Below, piece by piece: positions 34,775-42,829 of a stretch of DNA of 64,000 nucleotides. Source of the stretch: JAJDTQ01 sp963422385 (lineage in GTDB: Bacteria; Desulfobacterota; Binatia; UBA9968; JAJDTQ01). Both the position numbers and the translations under genes were made by a program. The stretch covers positions 992,001 to 1,056,000 of the forward strand of contig OY729432.1 of assembly GCA_963422385.1 (NCBI GenBank), given 5' to 3'. The notes under the pieces were generated by a model. It was not told the DNA's origin. It did no database searches and saw nothing but the letters and a program-made list of their open reading frames with translations. How positions within the stretch are numbered: the stretch's first letter is position 1; every line of letters begins with the position of its first letter.

Positions 34775-37060
34775 ATGGCAAAGGCGGAACACACGGTCCT
34801 GGGAACCAACATGCCCCGCATGGGCGGGGTGGAGCGGGTGGTCGGAAAGGGCATCTACGGAATCGACCTGAACCTCCCCGACGCCCTCAGCGGCGGCGTG
34901 CTCCGGAGCGAGCACGCCCATGCGAAGATCGTCGGCATCGACACCAGCGAGGCCAAGGCCATGCCCGGCGTGCGGGCCGTGGTGACGGCGACGGACGCGC
35001 CGGACGTGCGGTACGGCCGGTCCTACATCGACCGCTACATCCTCGCCAAGGGCAAGGTCCGCTACATGGGCGACCCCGTGGCGGCGGTGGCGGCGGACAG
35101 CCAGGCGCTGGTCAAGGAGGCCCTCAAGAAGATCAAGGTCGCCTACGAGCCGCTGCCGGTGATGGTGGATCCGGAAGAGACCATGAAGGAGTCGGCGCCG
35201 ACCATCCACGACGACATGCCGTTGCCAAAGAACCTGCCGGAAGGCGTGAAGGTCAAGAACGTCTGCGGCTACGCCGCGGTGAACATCGGCGACGCCGAGA
35301 CCGCCATGGCGGAAGCGGACGTGGTGGTGGATGAGGTCTACGAGACCCGGATGATCCACCCCCAGTACCTGGAGCCGCGCATCGCCGCGGCCCGGCCCGA
35401 AGAGGACGGCCGCATCACGGTCTGGGCCAACGCACAGGCGCCGTTCCCGGTACGCACCGAGGTAGCCAACCTGACGGGACTGCCCCTCAACCGGGTGCGC
35501 GTCATCTCCACCGACATCGGCGGCGGCTTCGGCGGCAAGGGCAGCGGGGTCACCTCCAGCGCCGGCCTGGAGCCCATCTGCGCGCTCCTGGCGCTGACCG
35601 CCGGTCAGGCGGTGATGATCGTCCTGGACAAGGCCGAGGAGACCATCTCCACCACCATCCGCTCTGGCTGCAAGATCTGGATCAAGAGCGGCGTCAAGAA
35701 GGACGGCGCCTTGGTGGCGCGCCAGGGCAAGGTCGTGTACGACGCCGGCGGCTACTCGGGCTTTGGCAACCAGGCCGGCGGCCGCTGCACCCAGATGGTA
35801 GGCGGCTGGTACCGCCTGCCCAACATCCACATGGACGGCTTCACGGTCTACACCAACAAGCAGGTTTGCGGACCGGTCCGCGGTCCGGGCGGCCCCCAGG
35901 CCACCTTCGCCATGGAATCCCACATGGACTCCATCGCCGCCAGGCTGGGCATGGACCCCATCGAGTTCCGCCTGAAGAACGCGCCCGAGAAGGGCGACGG
36001 CATCGTCGGCGTTCCCAAGCTGCGTGACAGCTCGCTGGCGGAGACCCTGCGCGTCGCCAGGGAGAAGATCGGCTGGGGCAAGGTCAAGCTCGGGAAGAAC
36101 CAGGGCATCGGGTTTGCCACCGGTGCGTGGATCGAGGGCTCGGGCCCCGGCGGCGGCGCGGTGGTGAAGGTCAACGAGGACGGCTCGGCCACGGTGCACA
36201 TCGGCAAGGTGGACTACGGCACCGCCGCCCGGTTCGGCATCCCCATGATCGTCGCCGAGGAGTTGAGGATCCCCACCGACGACGTCACCGTGCTCAACGT
36301 GGACACGGACGCCAGTCCCTGGGACGCGGGCACGGTGGGAAGCCGTTCGATGCTGGTGTCCGGCAGCGCCGTCAAGCTGGCGGCCGAGGATGCCCGGAAC
36401 CAGATCCTGCGCATGGCCGCGGCCCAACTCGAGGCGAGTCCGGAAGACCTGGAGATCCGGGACAGGCGGATCCAGGTCAAGGGCGCGCCGTCCCGGTCCG
36501 TGTCGCTGGCATCGGTATGCACCGCGGCCCACAACGAGATCGGCGACGTCATCGGGCGGGGCTACTTCGACTCCAAGGCATCCCAGGCCGATGAGCGGGA
36601 GCGCGGCAGCTCCCAGCCCTTCACCACTCACGCGGCCATGGTGGAGGTGGACACCGATACCGGCAACGTGAAAGTGCTGAAGTACGTGGCCGTGCATGAC
36701 GTGGGCTTCGTGGTCCACCCCAAGGCGGTGGAGGGTCAGATCGAAGGCGCCGCGGCCATGAGCCTGGGCCAGGCGTTGTGTGAGCAGGTGGTCCACGACG
36801 GCCAGGGACGGACTCTGAATCCGACCTTCGTCGACTACCTGATGCCGACCATCAACATGCTGCCGCGCATCGAGGCCATCACCGTGTCGGGCTACCCGGG
36901 CGCCGGCCCCTACGGCACCAAGGGAGCGGGCGAGATCGGCTCCGTGCCACCCATGGCCTGCATCGCCAACGCCATCTGCAACGCCACCGGCGTGCGCGTC
37001 CGCAGGCTCCCGCTGAGCCCCGAGAACGTGCTGCGGGCGCTCCGGGAAGCCGGGAAATAG
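34775..37060 (+). CDS. Molybdopterin-binding catalytic subunit (xanthine/aldehyde/CO dehydrogenase family)
   Basis: The product is 761 aa, following GAAGGAGTTAGGACCC. Motifs are STDIGGGFGGKGSG, CGPVRGPGGPQATFAME (the AFRGFGGPQ-like loop) and the C-terminal GPYGTKGAGEIGSVPP with the catalytic Glu. The CO dehydrogenase active-site motif VAYRCSFR is absent, so it is not a form I CO dehydrogenase. A hydroxylase for an aromatic, N-heterocyclic or aldehyde substrate is more likely. The neighbours, a ring-cleavage-like cupin on one side and an MFS carrier on the other, fit uptake and hydroxylation of an aromatic acid. Length is normal. Confidence 0.92.
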   Translation: MAKAEHTVLGTNMPRMGGVERVVGKGIYGIDLNLPDALSGGVLRSEHAHAKIVGIDTSEAKAMPGVRAVVTATDAPDVRYGRSYIDRYILAKGKVRYMGDPVAAVAADSQALVKEALKKIKVAYEPLPVMVDPEETMKESAPTIHDDMPLPKNLPEGVKVKNVCGYAAVNIGDAETAMAEADVVVDEVYETRMIHPQYLEPRIAAARPEEDGRITVWANAQAPFPVRTEVANLTGLPLNRVRVISTDIGGGFGGKGSGVTSSAGLEPICALLALTAGQAVMIVLDKAEETISTTIRSGCKIWIKSGVKKDGALVARQGKVVYDAGGYSGFGNQAGGRCTQMVGGWYRLPNIHMDGFTVYTNKQVCGPVRGPGGPQATFAMESHMDSIAARLGMDPIEFRLKNAPEKGDGIVGVPKLRDSSLAETLRVAREKIGWGKVKLGKNQGIGFATGAWIEGSGPGGGAVVKVNEDGSATVHIGKVDYGTAARFGIPMIVAEELRIPTDDVTVLNVDTDASPWDAGTVGSRSMLVSGSAVKLAAEDARNQILRMAAAQLEASPEDLEIRDRRIQVKGAPSRSVSLASVCTAAHNEIGDVIGRGYFDSKASQADERERGSSQPFTTHAAMVEVDTDTGNVKVLKYVAVHDVGFVVHPKAVEGQIEGAAAMSLGQALCEQVVHDGQGRTLNPTFVDYLMPTINMLPRIEAITVSGYPGAGPYGTKGAGEIGSVPPMACIANAICNATGVRVRRLPLSPENVLRALREAGK

Positions 37061-37116
37061 CATCGAGGCTGACTGGCGGCCCGCCGGATTTGGCAACAAG
37101 TGACGACGAGGTATAG

Positions 37117-37137
37117 GGGCGGGTTTCAAACCCGCCC
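37117..37137. repeat. REP-like palindrome, copy 2
   Basis: The palindrome GGGCGGGTTTCAAACCCGCC plus C is preceded by GTATAGG. It is the inverted counterpart of 14221-14241, including the flank (GTGTAGG there). It is intergenic, after the molybdenum hydroxylase operon. Confidence 0.75.
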
Positions 37138-37248
37138 GCGCGCCCCTGCCATGCGAAGATCAACGCAGCCAACAGGAAAAGGACCCGGTTGCTGCGCATT
37201 TCCATGGTCCAGGCCACTATGCCCGGCAAGTAAGTCCCCTTGCCGTTG

Positions 37249-38529
37249 ATGAAGAGTCTGAACCGCCGGCTGTCCGGACTCTACTATGGCTGGCGGATGA
37301 TGGGGCTCGTGGCCCTCATCCGCACCGTCGGCGGCGGGGTCCACGGCTTCGGCTTCACGGTCTTCTTCCTGCCCATCAAGACCGAGCTGGGGATCAGCTC
37401 GGCGGCCACCTCGCTGGCCTTCTCCCTGGCCCGGGCCGAGGGCGCCATCGAGGGTCCGCTGGCAGGCTATCTCATCGACCGCTTCGGCGCCAAGCCCGTC
37501 ATCCTCATCGCATCGCTGCTGTGCGGCATCGGCTACATCCTGCTGTCCACCATCAGCGACTACGCCGGCTTCCTGATCATCTACATCGCGGTCATCTCCC
37601 TCACCTTCCAGCCCGGCTTCGTGCACGCGCCGGCGGTGCTCGCGACCCATTGGTTCACCCGCTATCGCGCCCGGGCCTTGACCTGCCTCAGCGCCGCCAT
37701 GCCCCTCGGCGGCTTCCTCGTTACTCCGTTGCTCGCCGTAGTCCTTGCAACCTGGGGCTGGCGCAACGCCGCGGTGTTTGCCGGCTGCCTGTTTCTTTTG
37801 CTGGCCGCGCCGCTGGCGTTGGGAATCCGATCCTCGCCGGAGAGCATGGGACTGCAACCCGACGGGGGGCCGGCGGACGGGGCCGGACAAGAATCTGCGC
37901 AGGAACAACATGCTCCGGCATCGACCGGCGATTCCGATCACACCGTGCGCCGGGCCATGCGGAGCCCGGTCTTCTGGCTCTTCATCCTGTGGATGACCAC
38001 CCGGAGCGCCGCCTACAGCCTCGTCATCGCGCACTTCGTCCCGCTGATGGTGTGGAAGGGGTTGAGCCCGGAGGGCGCCGCGTTTCTTCTTTCCGGCTTC
38101 GCGGCCATGAACCTGGTCGCGCACTTCATCGTAGGCTGGATCGCCGACCAGACCAACAAGATCCGCCTGGTCGCCTGGTGCATGCTGCTCAGCTTTATCG
38201 GGATCCTGCCGCTGATATGGAGCGACGCGCTTTGGGGCATGTTTCTGTTCGCAGCCCTGTTCACGGTGCTGGATGCCTCGATACCGGTCATATGGGCGGC
38301 GGTGGGCGACTATTTCGGTCGCTCCCGCTTCGGCGCCATCCGCGGGAACATGAGCTTTTTCTACATGTGGGGAAGCGTACTGGGTCCGTCCCTGGCGGGC
38401 GTCATCGATGACCACTTCAAGAGCTACGCGTATGTGCTGTGGCTCCTCCTTGGCCTGGTGGGGGCCGCCGGAGTTACGACGGCCCTGCTCATCAGACCCT
38501 GGACCCGCGGAGTCGGACGGCGCCACTGA
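37249..38529 (+). CDS. MFS transporter, monocarboxylate/oxalate-antiporter type
   Basis: The start taken is ATG 37249 (MKSLNRRLSGLYYGWRMMGL); a TTG at 37240 is in frame. The product is about 426 aa with twelve hydrophobic segments. GVHGFGFTVFFLPIKTELG, AEGAIEGPLAGYLIDRFG (the motif A-like loop) and a polar central loop near residues 205-230 are typical of the MCT/OFA-like MFS carriers for organic acids. FGRSRFGAIRG is another family mark. It follows the molybdenum hydroxylase genes and may import their substrate. Confidence 0.88.
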   Translation: MKSLNRRLSGLYYGWRMMGLVALIRTVGGGVHGFGFTVFFLPIKTELGISSAATSLAFSLARAEGAIEGPLAGYLIDRFGAKPVILIASLLCGIGYILLSTISDYAGFLIIYIAVISLTFQPGFVHAPAVLATHWFTRYRARALTCLSAAMPLGGFLVTPLLAVVLATWGWRNAAVFAGCLFLLLAAPLALGIRSSPESMGLQPDGGPADGAGQESAQEQHAPASTGDSDHTVRRAMRSPVFWLFILWMTTRSAAYSLVIAHFVPLMVWKGLSPEGAAFLLSGFAAMNLVAHFIVGWIADQTNKIRLVAWCMLLSFIGILPLIWSDALWGMFLFAALFTVLDASIPVIWAAVGDYFGRSRFGAIRGNMSFFYMWGSVLGPSLAGVIDDHFKSYAYVLWLLLGLVGAAGVTTALLIRPWTRGVGRRH

Positions 38530-38579
38530 AGGCCGGATGGGCGGTTGTGCGAACCGTGGCGGCTCTGCTTCATTGGGGG

Positions 38580-38612
38580 GTCCTTCGACTTCGCTCGGCT
38601 GCGCTTCGATCA
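38580..38612. repeat. Dispersed repeat fragment (TCCTTCGACTTCGCTC type)
   Basis: GTCCTTCGACTTCGCTCGGC and the following GCGCTTCGATCAGGG match the inverse of the element at 19011-19049. It lies just before the cyclodeaminase-like gene and argues against starts upstream of it. Confidence 0.6.
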
Positions 38613-38648
38613 GGGTTTCCTACGATGAATGCCGGCCCAAGAGGTTAC

Positions 38649-39767
38649 GTGACACTCATTATCGACAATCCGACTGTAGAGAAAGTGCTCAACCCGTCAG
38701 AAGTAAACGATGCGCTGGAGTTGGCGGCGTTGGAGCTGGCAACCGGCGGCGCAATCAATGCGCCCCCGTATCGGGTCTTTACGCCGAGGGACGCCGAGGA
38801 TTACCGTGATCACCCGAGGTTTCCCGACGGTGGAGGAAATCCTACACACCACTCATACACCTCACTGAGCGGCGCGATTGCCAAACTGGATGCGGCAACG
38901 GACCGCATCGACTCCGATATCATCACCTATTTCGAACAAGACGGGAGAACGCTTCAAAGGCGGGTGCCGGGCCGCAAGGATGGAAAGTTCTGCGGTCTCA
39001 TCTATCTCTATAGCTCTCGTACCGGCGAACTCCTGGCCATCATTCACGACGGTTATCTTCAGAAGTTCCGGGTGGCGGGCACGGGAGCGGTGGGAGCCAA
39101 ATATCTGGCCCGAAGAGACTCCCGTACGATGGCGCTTATCGGAACGGGTTGGCAGGCGCAGGGCGCTGTGCATTGTTTCTCCGCCCTCGGCAACCTGAAA
39201 AAGATCGAGGTGTACAGTCCGACTCCCGGCAAGAAAGAGACCTTCGCGGACCGGATGTCCAAAGAGGCGGGAATGGAAATAGTACCGGCTTCTTCCGCCC
39301 GCGAGGCGGTTCGGGGCGCGGATATCGTCTATATGGCGACCAACTCCAAGGATCCCGTGGTGATGGCCGACTGGCTGGAGCCCGGTCAGTTCGTCAGCAA
39401 CGTTTCGGACGTCGAGTTGGAGCTCGCGGGCTGGGAACGCTGCGACGTGCTGACCACGAACCGTCATGGCAGGCGTTGGATGAGGTATGCCATCGGCGGC
39501 GCCGAAGCGATCCCCGAGCATTCGAAGGATCAGTATACGCGGCCGACGCGTATCGAGTGGGACAAGCTGACGCTGTTGGGCGACGTGATCGCGGGCAACC
39601 ACCCTGGACGCACGTCCGACAGCCAGATCACGGGGCTCGTCCTGCGCGGAGACGGCGTGCAGTTTACCGCGGTGAGCCATCTCATTTATAGTCACTGCAA
39701 GGCAATGGGCTTGGGGACTGAAATTCCCGGTGAACTGTTCTTGCAGGACGAGAAATACATACCCTGA
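38649..39767 (+). CDS. Ornithine cyclodeaminase / mu-crystallin family protein
   Basis: The start is GTG 38649, with AAGAGG five bases upstream; an ATG at 38625 is in frame but lies beside a repeat. The product is 372 aa. The N-terminus (LIIDNPTVEKVLNPSEVNDALE), RVPGRKDGKFCGLIYLYSSRTGELLAIIHDGYLQKFRVAGTGAVGAKYLAR (substrate Lys and Rossmann entry), ALIGTGWQAQGAVHCFSAL (NAD loop) and FVSNVSDVELE are typical. The family includes ornithine cyclodeaminase, alanine dehydrogenase and ketimine reductases. No neighbour fixes the substrate. Codon use is somewhat less GC-rich than the neighbours. Confidence 0.87.
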   Translation: MTLIIDNPTVEKVLNPSEVNDALELAALELATGGAINAPPYRVFTPRDAEDYRDHPRFPDGGGNPTHHSYTSLSGAIAKLDAATDRIDSDIITYFEQDGRTLQRRVPGRKDGKFCGLIYLYSSRTGELLAIIHDGYLQKFRVAGTGAVGAKYLARRDSRTMALIGTGWQAQGAVHCFSALGNLKKIEVYSPTPGKKETFADRMSKEAGMEIVPASSAREAVRGADIVYMATNSKDPVVMADWLEPGQFVSNVSDVELELAGWERCDVLTTNRHGRRWMRYAIGGAEAIPEHSKDQYTRPTRIEWDKLTLLGDVIAGNHPGRTSDSQITGLVLRGDGVQFTAVSHLIYSHCKAMGLGTEIPGELFLQDEKYIP

Positions 39768-39771
39768 TCCC

Positions 39772-39937
39772 TGGGAGCCTGTCCGGGTAAGCGAATCGTA
39801 GCGAGAGGCATGGAAATGGAGGGCATTTGTGGGCGGATTCGAGGAGAATATCGGGAATATGTGACGAGAATCCAACCGCAAATGGACCCATTTCCATGCC
39901 TCGCAGTAGATTCCTGCTTTACTCGGACAGGCTCCTG
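39772..39937. repeat. MITE-like inverted-repeat element, about 166 bp
   Basis: The left end GGAGCCTGTCCGGGTAAGC (from 39774) is matched by the inverted right end (to 39935) reading AGGAGCCTGTCCGAGTAAAG. The similarity continues inwards through CGAGAGGCATGGAAATG on the left and GCGAGGCATGGAAATG on the right, arms of about 60 bases with mismatches and gaps. The centre (39836-39876) holds no gene. GAGCCTGTCC termini occur in several IS families, so this is probably a non-autonomous derivative. Confidence 0.7.
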
Positions 39938-40059
39938 GTGGCGGTCTCCGTGGTCACGGCCGCTCAGCTCATCAAACCGTTGATTGATTCGGGGGATCGG
40001 TCGACGCGACTGACGACCGCGCTGCCGACACGGGTTGGGGGAAAGGCGGCTCGTGCGAG

Positions 40060-40272
40060 TCAGGCCACACGATGGAACTTCGCCACCGAAACCGGCCTTG
40101 TCTCCGCGAATCCCTTGTGATGAAGCTTGATGCGTTCGATTTCTTGGAGCGTGTCGGCGGTGAAACGGCTTTCACCGCAAACCGAGCACAGGATCAGGGG
40201 AATCCCTTCGATCACCAGCAGGCCCTTGCCGGAGCCATGGCTCCGCGAGGCATGACGGATCCGGGCTACCAC
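40060..40272 (-). pseudogene. YgiT-type (MqsA-like) zinc-finger antitoxin, degraded N-terminus
   Basis: The frame encodes GKGLLVIEGIPLILCSVCGESRFTADTLQEIERIKLHHKGFA, a clear YgiT-type zinc finger with its second CxxC. The first zinc-binding pair is lost. The bases upstream of the GTG at 40272, read in the same frame, give KYLIRGDAGDGRRV where relatives have a CxxC, and the likely old ATG is out of frame by one extra A (ATGAAAGTATC instead of ATGAAGTATC). No partner toxin (MqsR or DUF4258) is adjacent. It is most likely an inactive antitoxin remnant. A short protein from GTG 40272 (70 aa) is still possible. Confidence 0.6.
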
Positions 40273-40311
40273 GCGGCGCCCATCGCCGGCGTCACCACGG
40301 ATCAGATACTT

Positions 40312-41286
40312 TCATTCCCGGGTTCGTCGATCGCGTTGTCGCTCAATGATCTCTTCGGGTTTCGTATTCCAAGACCACTTTCGTCGAATGTGCGGACGAA
40401 AATCGTATCCGCTCCCCCCGCTTTTGACGTCACGCATGTACCGCTCCGGGGCGCAAGATATTTCAAAATCAATTAGCCCTTTGTCCTGCCTCAACCTAAA
40501 GGTTCCTTCAGGATTTGGAACCGAGTTTGCTTCAATCGTCAACCAAATCAAGCCGGCTTTTCCAGCACACAGCAAATGCAACTCCTGCTCGAACTTTTTC
40601 AGAGGAATGTTGAACCACCATACATCCCTTGCCGAGTTAACATTCGAAAAACGTGTATTGGTCCCATCCAGAACGTCACGCTGTAGACACGAGTTCACTC
40701 GCTTTATCGCCGCACTCTTGTTCATACGTCCCATTGCCGTCGCAGGAGGCACCGATGAGACCGCGGCATCGGTCTGAGTCATCTCCTGATCGGCAGGCGC
40801 GCTGGTTCCTCCCACTGGCGCGGAAGAACCGGGTACCCCGTGGGCGACGGCCATGTCGTCGAAAGCAGCCGTCTTCGCCGCCTCGACCGCGGCAACGGAC
40901 TCACGCTTGGCGCCCAACATGACAAGAAACCGGCCGAGGGTGTCCATATCGCGGTAAACGTCGCTGGCCGGCATCGGCCGGGCTGACCGATGCGCCCATT
41001 TGTTGCGCACCGTTTGGAGTTCTCGTACCCAATTACGACCCTCGCGGGGCAGGTTGAGTGGTTGTGAAAGCTCATACCAGTTCCGGTCAAAGACCCGCAG
41101 CAGGGCCGCGAAATCCAGTTGGTCCAGTGTTCCGACCCCTCCCTTCACCCTGCGTTTTTGATCGAAGCTCAGGTGCTTTTCGACGTGAGTCGTCCACCAA
41201 TCGTCACCGAGCGCGGGTAGATGCGCCAGGAGGAATCCGACAAGCTCGGCGGTGGCAGTTTGAACTAGATCATGCGAGTAAAGCAA
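40312..41286 (-). CDS. Swt1-type HEPN-domain protein
   Basis: The product is 324 aa from a TTG start. The N-terminal part (LGDDWWTTHVEKHLSFDQKRRV, LDFAALLRVFDRNWYELS, NWVRELQTVRNKWAHRSA) matches the Swt1-family HEPN domain. RNKWAH is the Rx4-6H RNase motif. A flexible Ala/Pro/Thr linker (about 150-195) joins a C-terminal domain (DVWWFNIPLKKFEQELHLLC ... YDFRPHIRRKWSW) that I do not recognise. HEPN proteins of this type are ribonucleases in antiphage or stress systems, often fused to helicase or ATPase modules; none is fused here. It neighbours toxin-antitoxin remnants. Confidence 0.72.
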   Translation of the reverse strand: MLYSHDLVQTATAELVGFLLAHLPALGDDWWTTHVEKHLSFDQKRRVKGGVGTLDQLDFAALLRVFDRNWYELSQPLNLPREGRNWVRELQTVRNKWAHRSARPMPASDVYRDMDTLGRFLVMLGAKRESVAAVEAAKTAAFDDMAVAHGVPGSSAPVGGTSAPADQEMTQTDAAVSSVPPATAMGRMNKSAAIKRVNSCLQRDVLDGTNTRFSNVNSARDVWWFNIPLKKFEQELHLLCAGKAGLIWLTIEANSVPNPEGTFRLRQDKGLIDFEISCAPERYMRDVKSGGSGYDFRPHIRRKWSWNTKPEEIIERQRDRRTRE

Positions 41287-41367
41287 AGTGAGGGGACGTC
41301 CGGCATGATCACCATCTTCTTCTTCGTGGACTTGATCGGTCCGAGAGAACTGACTATATTAGTCATC

Positions 41368-41773
41368 ATGACGACGGTCTCAATTTCCGAGCTGAAAGCG
41401 AATCTCTCACGTTATGTCCGCCAGGTCCGTCGCGGTGGCGAGGTTCATTACGTGGGCGTGGACCCGGACTGAAATCGTCGGCGCAATTGAACATCGAACC
41501 AGGGAAGGGTCTTTGTCGCAGACCCAGCGCCGCGAGGTGCTCGGACGTTTCGAAACCCTTGCCGGCAACTGGGACGAAGTGACGGACATGCTTGCCGTAC
41601 GTCTCCGGGCGCACAGGTTGCTGGCCCGTCATCCATTGCACGCCGCCGATGCGGGTCAGCTCGGCGCCGCGCTGCTGGTGCAGGAGCAACTGGCGGAGCC
41701 CTTGGCGTTTGTCTGTCCGGACTCGAGGCCCGCATCAGCAGCGGAGTTGGAGGGTCTCCGAGTACTCCCATGA
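41368..41773 (+). pseudogene. Phd antitoxin and VapC toxin fused by an internal deletion
   Basis: ATG 41368 starts a Phd/VapB antitoxin (MTTVSISELKANLSRYVRQV, then RRGGEV) that departs from the family after 28 residues and stops at 41472. In the next frame, from about 41440 to 41773, lies the C-terminal two thirds of a VapC PIN toxin (WTRTEIVGAIEHRTREGSLS, HPLHAADAGQLGAALLV, LAFVCPDSR). Missing are the antitoxin C-terminus and the toxin N-terminus with its first aspartate. A single deletion near 41440 explains both. The toxin fragment keeps the HAADA-like motif but cannot be a working nuclease. Confidence 0.75.
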
Positions 41774-42408
41774 ACCGGCAGAAGCGTGTCGCCATCTACA
41801 GCCGGCTTCAGGCCCGCAACCCCAGCCCCTCGACCGAATTGGACTGGGTCGACCCGTTCGAGTTGCTGATCGCCGTGGTGCTGTCGGCCCAGGCCACGGA
41901 CGTGAGCGTCAACAAGGCCACCGCCCAATTGTATCCGGTGGCCAACACTCCCGAGAAGATCCTCGCCCTGGGCGTCTCCCGGCTCAAGCGCTACATCCGC
42001 ACCATCGGGCTCTTCAACAGCAAGGCCGAGAACATCATCAAGACCTGCCGGATACTCATCGACGAGCACGGCGGCCAGGTGCCGCGCACCAGGGAGGCCC
42101 TGGAGAAGCTTCCCGGCGTGGGCCGGAAGACCGCCAACGTCATCCTCAACACCGCCTTCGGCGAGCCCACCATCGCGGTGGACACCCACATCTTTCGCGT
42201 GGCCAACCGCACCCGCTTGGCAAAGGGAAAGAACCCCCTGGAGGTGGAGACCCGCCTGACCCGATTCACGCCTCCGGAGTTCCGCAAGGACGCCCACCAC
42301 TGGCTCATCCTGCACGGCCGCTACGTCTGCAAGGCGCGCAAGCCCGAATGTCCGACCTGCATCATCGCCGACCTCTGCGAGTTCCGGGAGAAGACACAGG
42401 AGTCCTGA
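41770..42408 (+). CDS. nth: Endonuclease III (DNA glycosylase/AP lyase)
   Basis: The product is 212 aa; the ATG overlaps the VapC fragment stop. The helix-hairpin-helix and catalytic residues are clear: LEKLPGVGRKTANVILNTAF contains the lysine nucleophile and AVDTHIFRVANR the catalytic aspartate. The C-terminal 4Fe-4S loop is C-x6-C-x2-C-x5-C in VCKARKPECPTCIIADLCEF. It excises oxidised pyrimidines in base-excision repair. Length and motifs are normal, so it is a functional housekeeping gene amid decayed modules. Confidence 0.96.
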   Translation: MNRQKRVAIYSRLQARNPSPSTELDWVDPFELLIAVVLSAQATDVSVNKATAQLYPVANTPEKILALGVSRLKRYIRTIGLFNSKAENIIKTCRILIDEHGGQVPRTREALEKLPGVGRKTANVILNTAFGEPTIAVDTHIFRVANRTRLAKGKNPLEVETRLTRFTPPEFRKDAHHWLILHGRYVCKARKPECPTCIIADLCEFREKTQES

Positions 42409-42411
42409 GCT

Positions 42412-42651
42412 ATGAAGACAATGCCCGTGTCTGAATTCAAGGCAAATTGCAGCGCAGCGCTCAAGGGAGTGCACCGCTCACGGGAGCCCATGATCGTGAC
42501 CCTACGCGGGAAACCCATTGTCACGATTCAGCCATTCGGAGAACTTCCGACGAGCAAACAGCTCGGAGGACTCAAGGGCATGATGGCTATCCATGACGAT
42601 ATCATCCATACGGACTCAACATGCGACTGGGAAAACGAAAGACAAAAGTGA
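42412..42651 (+). CDS. Phd/YefM-family antitoxin without a visible toxin
   Basis: The product is 79 aa (MKTMPVSEFKANCSAALKGVHRSREPMIVTLRGKPIVTI...), with the usual DNA-binding half and an acidic toxin-binding tail (SKQLGGLKGMMAIHDDIIHTDSTCDWENE). The KGMMAI...D..W tail is typical of antitoxins of VapC-type PIN toxins. The start lies one base after the nth stop region, suggesting co-transcription. The expected PIN gene downstream is absent; the next bases on the other strand hold an SPFH-like fragment. An orphan antitoxin, perhaps retained to guard against a toxin elsewhere. Confidence 0.8.
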   Translation: MKTMPVSEFKANCSAALKGVHRSREPMIVTLRGKPIVTIQPFGELPTSKQLGGLKGMMAIHDDIIHTDSTCDWENERQK

Positions 42652-42829
42652 ACGCTTTGTGTCTAACTTGGCAATGGCCATACGTGCGGCCATCTCCAAC
42701 GAAAGAAGGTTTCCGAATAATTTGCCTAAGCGCAAGGCAACCAACCGGCCCTCATCCTCGTTGATCATGCGAATGCTGTTTATGATGACTGGTAGTAGAG
42801 TGCAACAAAACACTCCGATCACCGGATAA
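42616..42829 (-). pseudogene. Fragment of an SPFH/stomatin-like protein
   Basis: A minus-strand frame, open directly after the CaiB stop region, reads VIGVFCCTLLPVIINSIRMI followed by NEDEGRLVALRLGKLFGNLL. This resembles the N-terminal membrane anchor and first strand of band-7/SPFH proteins (SIRxVxEYERGVVFRLGRLxG). After GNLL the similarity ends and a stop is reached at 42616. It is a short remnant and overlaps the end of the plus-strand antitoxin gene. The family call is tentative. Confidence 0.4.

Noticed and set aside
34766..37129. 787-aa minus-strand frame
   Set aside because: Antisense shadow of the molybdopterin subunit; His/Gly/Val-rich and without any domain, as expected from high-GC third positions.
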